NCBI GenBank assembly: GCA_965243335.1
Contig: OZ251545.1
Coordinates: forward strand, 4,216,001-4,280,000
Length of the DNA stretch: 64,000 nucleotides
Direction of reading: 5' to 3'
Source: JAJDXW01 sp965243335
Lineage (GTDB): Bacteria > Pseudomonadota > Gammaproteobacteria > HK1
The notes under the pieces were generated by a model, which saw only the letters and a list, made by a program, of their open reading frames with translations, ran no database searches and was not told the DNA's origin. How positions within the stretch are numbered: the first letter of the stretch is position 1; the number at the start of each line of letters is the position of its first letter. The translations under genes were made by a program, and so were the position numbers. Shown one piece after another: positions 52,304-59,764 of this stretch.

Positions 52304-52548
52304 GGCTCCCGGCCTCCTGGCTCGGGGTCGGGGTCGGCCGCGGGCTCACCCGCCTCCCCGCCGTCGATCCGTCCCCGGGACGTGGAGTGCAACTCCTCCA
52401 CCGGCGCGTCGGGTCCGTCGAACACCACCCGCCCGTCCTGCCAGAAGACGGCGTACTGGCCGAGACGGCGTTTTCGGTCGAGGGCGCGGGAGACCGCGCG
52501 ACGCAGGGCGGCGAGCGCCTCCTCCTCGAACCTACCGGGCGGGGCCAT
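52300..52548 (-). CDS. Small hypothetical protein between hsdS and hsdR
   Basis: 82 residues. A helical N-terminus with 'FEEEALAALRRAVSRAL' then 'YAVFWQDGRVVFDGPDAP', a short strand-turn-strand pattern, and a proline/glutamate tail. The stop overlaps the hsdR start (ATGA) and the start overlaps the preceding small gene by 17 bp. The layout is like a toxin-antitoxin pair, but no family is recognised. Confidence 0.6.
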   Translation of the reverse strand: MAPPGRFEEEALAALRRAVSRALDRKRRLGQYAVFWQDGRVVFDGPDAPVEELHSTSRGRIDGGEAGEPAADPDPEPGGREP

Positions 52549-52705
52549 GCCGTCTCCTCTCTTCTTCCAGCGACCGCAGGATCGAGGGCTCGGTCACGAC
52601 CCGGCGGGCGCCTTCCTGCGTGAACACGAGAAGGGGCGACGGGCCGTCGTTGAGGAAGCATACCGCACGGTCCACGAGCGAGGTGCAGGGGTCGAACAGA
52701 GGCAT
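52532..52705 (-). CDS. Small hypothetical protein whose start lies in a MITE terminus
   Basis: 57 residues: MPLFDPCTSLVDRAVCFLND, then 'GPSPLLVFTQEGARRVV' and an acidic/basic helix 'LRSLEEERRRHGP'. The ATG at 52705 lies within the GCGCACATGC terminal repeat of the MITE-like element, so the original N-terminus may have been longer or the element may now supply the start. No function is recognised. Confidence 0.5.
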   Translation of the reverse strand: MPLFDPCTSLVDRAVCFLNDGPSPLLVFTQEGARRVVTEPSILRSLEEERRRHGPAR

Positions 52706-52887
52706 GTGCGCTGTGGGGATTTCGCCAAGCACGCCTCCCGCGGGCGCGTCCGCGGGGACGTGGGCGTCCTGGGAACGCGGGCGTCTCGCCCGCACAGGGG
52801 TGTGAAGCACCCGTGAACAAAAATGCGGGCGGGACGCCCGCGTTCCCAGGGATGTCCCACGCAAGCGCCGCCGTACAGCGCACGGGA
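52702..52887. repeat. MITE-like element, inverted copy inside the type I RM locus
   Basis: Left terminus GCATGTGCGC (52702-52711), right end around 'ACAGCGCACGGGACTC' (52875-52890), which is identical to the end at 16963-16978. Within it an inverted repeat (52768-52794 with 52824-52850, one mismatch in 27) matches the one at 23201-23283. It separates hsdS from the small genes and hsdR. Confidence 0.75.
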
Positions 52888-52919
52888 CTCGATCCAGCAG
52901 GCAGGCCGTCGGCCGAGGC

Positions 52920-54200
52920 TCATGCCAGCCGCACCCGGCCGGTGAGGAGCTGCTCCATCATGCCCCGCTTGACGGCGCGGACCTTGTCGCGGCGCCGCTC
53001 GAGCGCGGCGATCTCGGCGTCCATGTCGGAGAGCACGGCCCCGATGGCGATTTGTTCATCGTACGGTGGCAATCTCACCTCGATACGCGCCAATGCTGAT
53101 TTACCGATTTCGAGAAATGTCGATCCGTTGGCTTGCTCGATCAACCGCTGCTTGAGTGTCATGATGAGGTAGTAGAGAAATTCGTTGAACATGCCATCGT
53201 TGCAAACGAGCGATTTGAAGCCCTGGTTCGTGCACATCGACAAGGCCGCGATTCTTATCTCCCCGATTGTTGCGCGGCTGCACAGGAGAAGAGCGCCGGC
53301 GGGAAGCAGGCTTGCCCCGCAACTGCTCAATCCCTCAGTGGTAATATTCCGGTCCGTCGCGAACAGATATTTCCCGGGGGTGCTGGTGATGTCCGTAGGC
53401 GTACACCACGGAATCGACCCGTTCCAGTAGGCAGCGCTCCGAGTGCTCGGCGTTGCGCCATTCCTTATATCCGCAACTTCGCCGAGCGTTGCAAACTCCC
53501 ACTCACCGCTGAACCCCGGCAGCCGGGTACTGCCGGTCAGGAGCTGATACATGGCGGCCTGCTGGATGGCCCGCTTCTTGGCGATCAGCATCTCCAGCGC
53601 CCCGAGCAACCCATCCACGTCCGACAGCGCCTCGGCGATGGCGCGTTGTTCTTGCACTGGCGGCAGGCGTATCTCGAAGTTCTGCATCACCTCCCAATCC
53701 GTGCGCGGCATGTGTGTTCCGTAGGAGATACTGGCCGCTTCGATAAAGCGATCGCTCTGGACGATGAAATACAGGAAACCGCCGTCCGCCTGTATCGGCT
53801 CGACCATCAACGGCCATATTTCGGTAGTACAGATGCCGTCCCGATCAGCGTACCAGAACTTGCGAAGATATGAACGAAGCCGACCAAAGAGGACGTCACC
53901 GGCGGAGAAACGGTACTTGGATGACGTCGAATGTCGCGCCGCGGAGTGCACCAGTAGCCGCCCATCCCCCTGGCCAATGTGATCGAGCTCTACACAGAGG
54001 GTGTCAGGATTCACGTCAGAAGGTAGAATCTTCCGATTGCGAATCGAAGCGATCTCCCCCAGCCGCTTCGTCTCCCACTCACCGTTGAACCCCGGTGACC
54101 GGGTCCCGCCACTCACGGGCGGCTCCCGACCTTCGCGCCGCCCGACAACCTCGGCCTTTACCATCTGTCCCTCATCCATCACGGGTATCTTCACGATCAT
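52920..54200 (-). CDS. hsdS: Type I restriction-modification specificity subunit
   Basis: A 426-residue S subunit with two target-recognition domains (~45-170 and ~225-350) and two conserved helical spacers ending alike: 'RLPPVQEQRAIAEALSDVD' with 'MYQLLTGSTRLPGF', and 'RLPPYDEQIAIGAVLSDMD' with 'MMEQLLTGRVRL'. It defines the bipartite recognition sequence. The GC content is clearly lower than in the flanking hsdM and hsdR, as expected for exchangeable recognition domains. The ATG overlaps the stop of the damaged PIN gene (ATGA). Confidence 0.93.
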   Translation of the reverse strand: MIVKIPVMDEGQMVKAEVVGRREGREPPVSGGTRSPGFNGEWETKRLGEIASIRNRKILPSDVNPDTLCVELDHIGQGDGRLLVHSAARHSTSSKYRFSAGDVLFGRLRSYLRKFWYADRDGICTTEIWPLMVEPIQADGGFLYFIVQSDRFIEAASISYGTHMPRTDWEVMQNFEIRLPPVQEQRAIAEALSDVDGLLGALEMLIAKKRAIQQAAMYQLLTGSTRLPGFSGEWEFATLGEVADIRNGATPSTRSAAYWNGSIPWCTPTDITSTPGKYLFATDRNITTEGLSSCGASLLPAGALLLCSRATIGEIRIAALSMCTNQGFKSLVCNDGMFNEFLYYLIMTLKQRLIEQANGSTFLEIGKSALARIEVRLPPYDEQIAIGAVLSDMDAEIAALERRRDKVRAVKRGMMEQLLTGRVRLA

Positions 54201-54520
54201 TCAACTCCCTTCCTGATCACCCGCAAAGCTCGGCCCGCGGTCCTGGGTTGATGGAAACCCGGGCACAGGTCCCGCGAAAGCCCGTCATTCCCTGTCATCC
54301 TCGCGAAAGCGGGGAGAAAGCGGGAATCCAGGGACTTGCGATTGAAGTGGATTCCTGCTTTCTCCCCGCTTTCGCGAGGATGACAGGGAATGACGGGTTG
54401 GGAAAGACCCTTCACCCGAGCTTTGTACGTGATCAGGTCCACGATTACCCGACCCGGGACGGACTCGCTGAAGAGTGCCGCACCGACGAGGACATTGCTG
54501 CCGAAGACGACGCGGGTCAT
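54197..54520 (-). pseudogene. PIN-domain (VapC-like) toxin remnant disrupted by a palindrome
   Basis: The frame starts MTRVVFGSNVLVGAALFSES, the N-terminus of a PIN-domain RNase, but the first catalytic aspartate (normally D-T-N) is glycine. After ~37 residues it runs into the 117-bp palindrome at 54281-54397 and then into non-family sequence. It overlaps the antitoxin-like gene at its start (ATGA) and hsdS at its end (ATGA). The toxin is probably dead. Confidence 0.7.
54281..54397. repeat. Long palindromic repeat (50-bp arms)
   Basis: 54281-54330 and 54348-54397 are inverted copies with one mismatch in 50 and an 17-nt spacer. The arms begin CCCGTCATTCCCTGTCATCC and contain CGCGAAAGCGGGGA. 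Repeats of the 'CCCGTCATTCCCGCGAAAGC' type are widespread in proteobacterial genomes. It sits within the PIN toxin frame. Confidence 0.85.
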
Positions 54521-54741
54521 TCCTCGTCCAGAATGGATTGCAGGATCTCCGGGGTCATGCCCCGGCGTTGCGCATCGCGGCTGATTTCCCGCAGGATCGT
54601 GTGCAGCGATCTTCCGGGCTTCATCGCCTCGCGCAAGCGCAGGTTGACCAGCAGATCCAGCTTGCGGCGGTCATCGTGCGAAGCCGAACGGTAGGCGTCG
54701 GCCACGTCGGGATCCACCGCCACGGTGATTTGGTCCGCCAT
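54517..54741 (-). CDS. Antitoxin-like protein paired with PIN toxin
   Basis: 74 residues: MADQITVAVDPDVADAYRSA, then 'DRRKLDLLVNLRLREAMKPG' and 'GMTPEILQSILDEE'. The N-terminal strand and helices and the 'GMTPEILQSIL' ending are like small antitoxins that precede PIN toxins. The stop overlaps the toxin start by ATGA. It lies between the hsdM-associated small gene and hsdS. Confidence 0.7.
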   Translation of the reverse strand: MADQITVAVDPDVADAYRSASHDDRRKLDLLVNLRLREAMKPGRSLHTILREISRDAQRRGMTPEILQSILDEE

Positions 54742-54767
54742 GCTGCTTCCTCCATGGTATCGGCGGT

Positions 54768-54944
54768 TCACGGCGCCAGGCCCGCCCGTCTCAGGCGCCC
54801 TTCGACTTCGACGATATAGCGGCCGAACCGCCAGCGGCGCGCCGCCGGGCAGGCATCCGGGCCGCGCGCGGCGGGGCGCCCGGTCTCCTCGCGGATCCAC
54901 CGGCGCGGCACGACGAGCTGCGTGAGATCGAACGCCCAGCTCAT
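54768..54944 (-). CDS. Small protein coupled to hsdM
   Basis: 58 residues, MSWAFDLTQLVVPRRWIREE and 'RFGRYIVEVEGRLRRAGL'. The ATG overlaps the hsdM stop (ATGA), supporting translation. Tryptophan/arginine-rich; no family recognised. Confidence 0.5.
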   Translation of the reverse strand: MSWAFDLTQLVVPRRWIREETGRPAARGPDACPAARRWRFGRYIVEVEGRLRRAGLAP

Positions 54945-57397
54945 GGACACGGCGGGAGCCCCATCCGCTTCAGGTGGGCCTCGACCTTCGCGCTGTACGC
55001 CTCCACCTCCTGCTCGATCTTCGGGAGAGGGCGGTCGTAACGCTTCTCCAGGTCCTCGACCCTCCCGGCGAGCTGTCGGGTCAGCCGCTCCACCTCGCCG
55101 TCGATGGCGGCCCGGAGGCTCGCGAACCACTTGTCCTCGACCACCAGGGCCTTCACCTCGTCCTCGGTGAGCACGCCGTAGCAGTGCAGCACCCGTTCCT
55201 CCAGCACGGCCCGCTGCTGCCGGACGATCTTGCCCTGGGTGGACTCGGCGTCGATGAGGTCCAGGCAGCGCAGGAGGATGCGGCACTCCTCGCCGCTCTC
55301 CGGATCGTCCTCCTCCCCGACGACGGCGAGACGGGCCTTCACGCCGCGCCTCGTGACCCTGCCCCGGCCGTCGGCGGCGTCTTCCAGCGGGCCGCCCTCG
55401 CCGGTGTGCTCCTCGACGAACTCGTCGAGCTCGCGGGCGGCGGCCTCCCGCCTCGCCTCGAGCTCGTCGACGACGGCCTGCTCCAGGGCGAAGAAGCGGG
55501 CGGCCACCAGCGCCGGGGGAACCAGGTCCATCTTGTACTTCCGACGCCCGATGACGAGGTCCGGCGTTTCCTTCATCTTCCGGTCCCGGTCCTCGATGGT
55601 CGCGCGCGGCCGGGCCGCGTCGAGCCACCCCTCCGAGGCGATGAGGCTCACGTCGTCGTGCATCGTCCCGTCCCAGTAGTCCATGAACCGCTGGTAGACG
55701 TCGTAGGGATCGAGCGGCGGGAGGTCGGCGAAACGCGCGAGCAGGTCTTCCGACAGGGTGTGGACGATCGCCCTGGGGCCGGCGCCGGCCCCCATCCCCC
55801 GGAGCGAGGGGTCGTGGGCTTCCCGCCAGCCGTCGAAGACGGCCGCGGCCCGCGTGCGGTACAGGTCGAAGTCCTCGTGGCCGAGGACCGCGGCCCTCAC
55901 CTCGCGGGCTTCGACCCGCGCCTCGCTGTAGCCCGCCCGGCCGTTGCCCCGGAACAGCGTGCGGCGAAGCGAGGGAAACACCTTCCAGTAGCCCTCCAGC
56001 GCGTCGAGGTCGCGGTCGGGAACCCCGCCCTCGAGGTGGGCTCCGAGGTCGTGCAGGTCCTCGGGCTCGCTCGACTCGACGTAGCGCGGCAGGTTGAGGT
56101 TGTAGTCGTTGGCGGGGCTCGCGATCTCCGCCAGCGGCGCCATGCGGGAGTAGCGCGGCGCCTCCGTCCGGCGGGTGAACACGTCCACGATCCGGTGGAT
56201 GTCCTGCGCCCGCAGGCGGTTCTTGCTGCCGTCCTTCGCGAAGCCCCGGCTCGCGTCGACCATGAAGACGCCGTCGCGGGCGTGGGCGCCCTTCTTGTCG
56301 ATGACCACGATGCAGGCGGGGATCCCGGTCCCGTAGAAGAGGTTGGGGGGAAGGCCGATGACGCCCTCGATGAGGCCGCGCCGCACGAGGTTCCGCCGGA
56401 TGTCCGCCTCCCGGTTGCCGCGGAACAGCACGCCGTGGGGCAGGATGATCGCGCCCCGGCCCCGGCTCCGGAGCGACGCGACGAGGTGCAGGAGGAAGGC
56501 GTAGTCGCCGTTCCTCGCCGGCGGGACCCCGTACTCGAAGCGCCCGAACCGGTCGTGGGCCGGATCGAGCCCGCTCGACCAGGCCTTGGCGGAGAAGGGA
56601 GGGTTGGCGACGGCGAAGTCGAAGGTCCGAAGGCCCCCGTCCTGGTTCTTGAAGTTCGGCGCGGCGAGGGTGTTGCCGTGCCATAGCTCCGCGGTCGGCT
56701 GGCCGTGCAGGAACATGTTCATCCTCGCCAGCGCCCAGGTGGCGTTGTCCATCTCCTGGCCGTAGAGGGTGACGCCGTCCGGCGCCTCGTCCGCCGCCTT
56801 CAGCAGGAGCGACCCCGAGCCGCAGGCAGGGTCGTAGATCGTCTGGTCCGGGCGGGTGTCGGGGCCGATCCCGATCACCTTCGCGACCACTCGCGAGACC
56901 TCCGCCGGGGTGTGGAACTGGCCCTTGCTCTTGCCCGACTCGGCGGCGAAGTGCCGCATCAGGTACTCGTAGGCGTCGCCCAGGAGGTCGTCGCCCCCGG
57001 CCCGGTTGGCGCTGAGGTCGAGGCCCTCGAATATGGCGACCAGCCGGGACAGCCGGTCCTGCATCTCCCTCCCCGCGCCGAGCTTGGCCTCGTCGTTGAA
57101 GTCGGCCAGGTCGATGACCCCCCGGAGGTCGTTGGCGCTGGCGAGCCGGGCGATGATCTTGTTGATCCCGTCTCCGATCTCCTTGTCGCCCTTCAGCTTC
57201 GCCATGTCGGCGAAGCCGCCGCCCTCGGGGACCACGATGAGCGCGTCCGGCTGCTCGTCGGCGTACCGGTCGGAGACGTACTTCATGAAGAGGAGGGTCA
57301 GCACGTAGTCCTTGTACTGCGAGGCGTCCATGCCGCCCCGGAGCTCGTCGCAGCTCCGCCAGAGCGAGGAGTAGATCTGGGACTTCTTCAGCGCCAT
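54941..57397 (-). CDS. hsdM: Type I DNA methyltransferase subunit (N-6 adenine)
   Basis: An 818-residue modification subunit. The N-terminal HsdM domain contains 'YKDYVLTLLFMKYVSDRY'. The SAM motif is 'IYDPACGSGSLLLKA' (187-201) and the catalytic motif 'FAVANPPFSAKAW' with NPPF at 265-268. The region beyond residue ~480 is an extra C-terminal part, including 'YDVYQRFMDYWDGTMHDDV' and a coiled-coil-like tail 'RQLAGRVEDLEKRYDRPLPK', making it much longer than the usual ~500 residues. First gene of the RM operon; ATG 57397. Confidence 0.92.
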   Translation of the reverse strand: MALKKSQIYSSLWRSCDELRGGMDASQYKDYVLTLLFMKYVSDRYADEQPDALIVVPEGGGFADMAKLKGDKEIGDGINKIIARLASANDLRGVIDLADFNDEAKLGAGREMQDRLSRLVAIFEGLDLSANRAGGDDLLGDAYEYLMRHFAAESGKSKGQFHTPAEVSRVVAKVIGIGPDTRPDQTIYDPACGSGSLLLKAADEAPDGVTLYGQEMDNATWALARMNMFLHGQPTAELWHGNTLAAPNFKNQDGGLRTFDFAVANPPFSAKAWSSGLDPAHDRFGRFEYGVPPARNGDYAFLLHLVASLRSRGRGAIILPHGVLFRGNREADIRRNLVRRGLIEGVIGLPPNLFYGTGIPACIVVIDKKGAHARDGVFMVDASRGFAKDGSKNRLRAQDIHRIVDVFTRRTEAPRYSRMAPLAEIASPANDYNLNLPRYVESSEPEDLHDLGAHLEGGVPDRDLDALEGYWKVFPSLRRTLFRGNGRAGYSEARVEAREVRAAVLGHEDFDLYRTRAAAVFDGWREAHDPSLRGMGAGAGPRAIVHTLSEDLLARFADLPPLDPYDVYQRFMDYWDGTMHDDVSLIASEGWLDAARPRATIEDRDRKMKETPDLVIGRRKYKMDLVPPALVAARFFALEQAVVDELEARREAAARELDEFVEEHTGEGGPLEDAADGRGRVTRRGVKARLAVVGEEDDPESGEECRILLRCLDLIDAESTQGKIVRQQRAVLEERVLHCYGVLTEDEVKALVVEDKWFASLRAAIDGEVERLTRQLAGRVEDLEKRYDRPLPKIEQEVEAYSAKVEAHLKRMGLPPCP

Positions 57398-57736
57398 CCG
57401 CCGGCCGCTCCCCGCGCTCGAAGACGGCCGCCCGGTCGCGGGCCGTCGGCCGCCGGCGAATGATCGGGCGCGACTGGACCGCGCGCCCCGGAACCGGCTG
57501 CACTGGCGGCTTCCATGCCGCCAGTCTTGACGACCGGCCCCGCCGGGTCAATGGCGGCCTGCGTTCGAGGCCACAGGACCCCGGTACAGGAATACCGTTT
57601 TCGACGGGTTCGGGGTCGAAGCAGGCGGCTTCCGGGAGTTGGCCCTGTGGGTCTGGCCGGCAGCGGCCGGGCCGGGGTTGCAGAGGCTCCACCGGCCTCG
57701 TTCAGTCCGGTTCCGGCTCCCGAAGGTAGCGGAAGG
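57398..57736. other. Promoter region of the RM locus, no gene
   Basis: 339 bp between the hydrolase stop and hsdM. A hairpin, CTGGCGGC-TTCCAT-GCCGCCAG (57503-57524), may end transcription from the upstream minus-strand genes. The rest shows no clear gene or promoter. Confidence 0.5.
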
Positions 57737-58483
57737 TCAGACCCGGATGACCTGGCCGGGGCGGGCGGTCGTCCACTCGCGCCCCGGCTCGCGGAGCGCG
57801 GCCACCGCCCGGTGGAGCCTCGCCTTGTGCTCGCGGGCGTGGTGGGAGACCACCACCCGCCGGACCTCCGCCCGGGCCGCGAGGGCGCGGAGCTCCGCGA
57901 GGGTCGAGTGGCCGGGGACCTTCCGCCGCACCGAGTAGAGCTCGTGGAAGAGGACGTCCACGCCCCGGTACAAGGCTTCCGTGGCCGCGCTCGGGGCGCC
58001 GTCCCCGCTGAACGCGCAGGACGAGCCCTCCGCCTCGAAGCGGACGCTCAGGTTCAGCACCCCGTGATCGGAGCGGGCCGAAGAGAGGGAGAGCGCCCCG
58101 AAGTCGAGGCGCTTCGCCGGCGACACGGTGACGAATTCGAGCGGAAACGGGAGATGCTCGCGCATCCCCGGATAGCCGAGGTCGAGCGCGCGGCGCACGA
58201 AGCTCCCGACCCCGGAATGCCCGATGACGGGGAGCGGGCGCTCGCGGCGCTCGATGAGAAAGCGCCCGATGAGGGGCACGATGCCGAAGGAGTGGTCCGC
58301 GTGGGTATGGGTGAGGTAGACGGCGTCGATCCGGCGGTGGAGACGGCTCTCCCAGAGCCGTTCCGGGACCTGGTAGCCGCAGTCCACGAGCACGGTGGGG
58401 AGGCCCCGGCCGTGCAGCAGGAACGAGTTGTTGCCGAGGCCGGAGTCGAACGCCTCGCCGACGCCGACGACCGTCACCCTCAT
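57737..58483 (-). CDS. Metallo-beta-lactamase-fold hydrolase (RNase Z/arylsulfatase-like)
   Basis: A 248-residue MBL enzyme. 'AVYLTHTHADHSFGIVPL' gives the HxHxDH zinc motif, 'SSARSDHGVLNLSVRF' a further His, and 'CAFSGDGAPSA' the bridging Asp; 'VVVSHHAREHK' ends the set. 'GVGEAFDSGLGNNSFLL' opens the fold. Similar to RNase Z-like hydrolases of unknown substrate. It follows the BKACE gene by 89 bp on the same strand and may hydrolyse a product of it. Confidence 0.82.
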   Translation of the reverse strand: MRVTVVGVGEAFDSGLGNNSFLLHGRGLPTVLVDCGYQVPERLWESRLHRRIDAVYLTHTHADHSFGIVPLIGRFLIERRERPLPVIGHSGVGSFVRRALDLGYPGMREHLPFPLEFVTVSPAKRLDFGALSLSSARSDHGVLNLSVRFEAEGSSCAFSGDGAPSAATEALYRGVDVLFHELYSVRRKVPGHSTLAELRALAARAEVRRVVVSHHAREHKARLHRAVAALREPGREWTTARPGQVIRV

Positions 58484-58572
58484 CGCTCCGGCGCTCCGCC
58501 GCCCTGCTGCATCTCCGTCCCGTTGCATCGCCGCCCCACCGCTCCGCCGGCCTGCCGCCGCCCCGCCCGCCC

Positions 58573-59466
58573 TCACGCCGCGGCGCGAAGCTCCAAGGTC
58601 TCCCGGACCTCGGCCGGCCCGAGCACCCGCACGTTCATCGCGCGCAGGATCTCCCCCGCCCGCGTGACCAGGTCCGCGTTCGAGGCGTGCACGCCCCGCT
58701 CCAGGTAGAGGTTGTCCTCGAGGCCGACCCGGACGTTTCCGCCTGCGAGCACCGCCATCGCGACGTAGGGGAGCTGCATCCGCCCGATCGAGAAGGCCGA
58801 CCAGCGGGCGCCCGGAGGAAGCTGGTTCACCATGGCGAGCAGGGTCCCCGGGTCGTCCGGCGCGCCGTAGGGAATGCCCATGCAGAGCTGCAACAGGAGG
58901 GGCGGCTCGATGAGGCCCTCCTCCACCATCCGCTTCGCGAACGCCAGATGCCCGGTGTCGAAGACCTCCAGCTCCGGCCGCACCCCCAGCGCCTTCACCC
59001 GCTTCGCCATCGCGCGGAGCATGGACGGGGTGTTGGTCATCACGTAGTCGCCCTCGGCGAAGTTCATCGTGCCGCAGTCGAGGGTGCAGATCTCGGGGCG
59101 GAGCTCCTCGACGTGGGCGAGCCGTTCGATCGGCCCCGCCAGGTCGGTGCCGTCCGGGTCGAGGGGAAGGGGATGCTCGCCCGCGCCGAACACGAGGTCG
59201 CCGCCCATGCCGGCGGTGAGGTTGAGGACCACGTCGGTCCCGGACCCGCGGATCCGCTCCACCGCCTCGCGGAAGAGGGCCGGGTCGCGGGCGCCCCGCC
59301 CCGTCTCGGGGTCGCGCACGTGGATGTGGACGACGGCCGCGCCGGCCCGCGCCGCCTCGATCGCGGAGTCCGCGATCTGGGCCGGGGTGACCGGGATGGC
59401 GGGGTGCTTGCCCACCGTGTCGCCGGCGCCGGTGATCGCGCAGGTGATGAAGGCGTTCCAGTTCAT
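58573..59466 (-). CDS. BKACE-family beta-keto acid cleavage enzyme
   Basis: A 297-residue DUF849 TIM barrel. These zinc enzymes condense a beta-keto acid with acetyl-CoA and release acetoacetate plus an acyl-CoA, as in lysine fermentation or carnitine breakdown. 'FITCAITGAGDTVGKHPAIP' opens the protein, 'VVHIHVRDPETGRG' carries the metal-binding His-x-His, and 'NLTAGMGGDLVFG' and 'GNVRVGLEDNLYLERGV' are family signatures. ATG 59466. Confidence 0.9.
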   Translation of the reverse strand: MNWNAFITCAITGAGDTVGKHPAIPVTPAQIADSAIEAARAGAAVVHIHVRDPETGRGARDPALFREAVERIRGSGTDVVLNLTAGMGGDLVFGAGEHPLPLDPDGTDLAGPIERLAHVEELRPEICTLDCGTMNFAEGDYVMTNTPSMLRAMAKRVKALGVRPELEVFDTGHLAFAKRMVEEGLIEPPLLLQLCMGIPYGAPDDPGTLLAMVNQLPPGARWSAFSIGRMQLPYVAMAVLAGGNVRVGLEDNLYLERGVHASNADLVTRAGEILRAMNVRVLGPAEVRETLELRAAA

Positions 59467-59764
59467 CGGATTCGGTCCTCGTGCATCGGCGCCGGTCCGG
59501 TCTGTCCGGCCTGGCCGCGGCGCGCGAGCGAGCGGCCCGGACCAATCGAAGCGTGCACTCCCATCCCGGCGAAAATCAACCTCTCCGCTCTGGCCCCGGC
59601 CGCCCCGTTCTGTTCTGGCCGGCTCCGGGCCGGCGTGCTAGTCTCCCTTCTCCAACGCCCTCGACACCATCGCGGGGGCCTTGCGCGCCCGGCCCGCTCC
59701 CTCCGGTGGCCGAGTCGGCCCGCGCGCGGGCGCGCTCGTCGACCCTCGTCATCGGAGGCTCCCC

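Noticed and set aside
54768..57692. Minus-strand open frame shadowing hsdM
   Set aside because: Arg/Gly/Pro-rich shadow in another frame; only its last 58 residues after the hsdM stop are supported.
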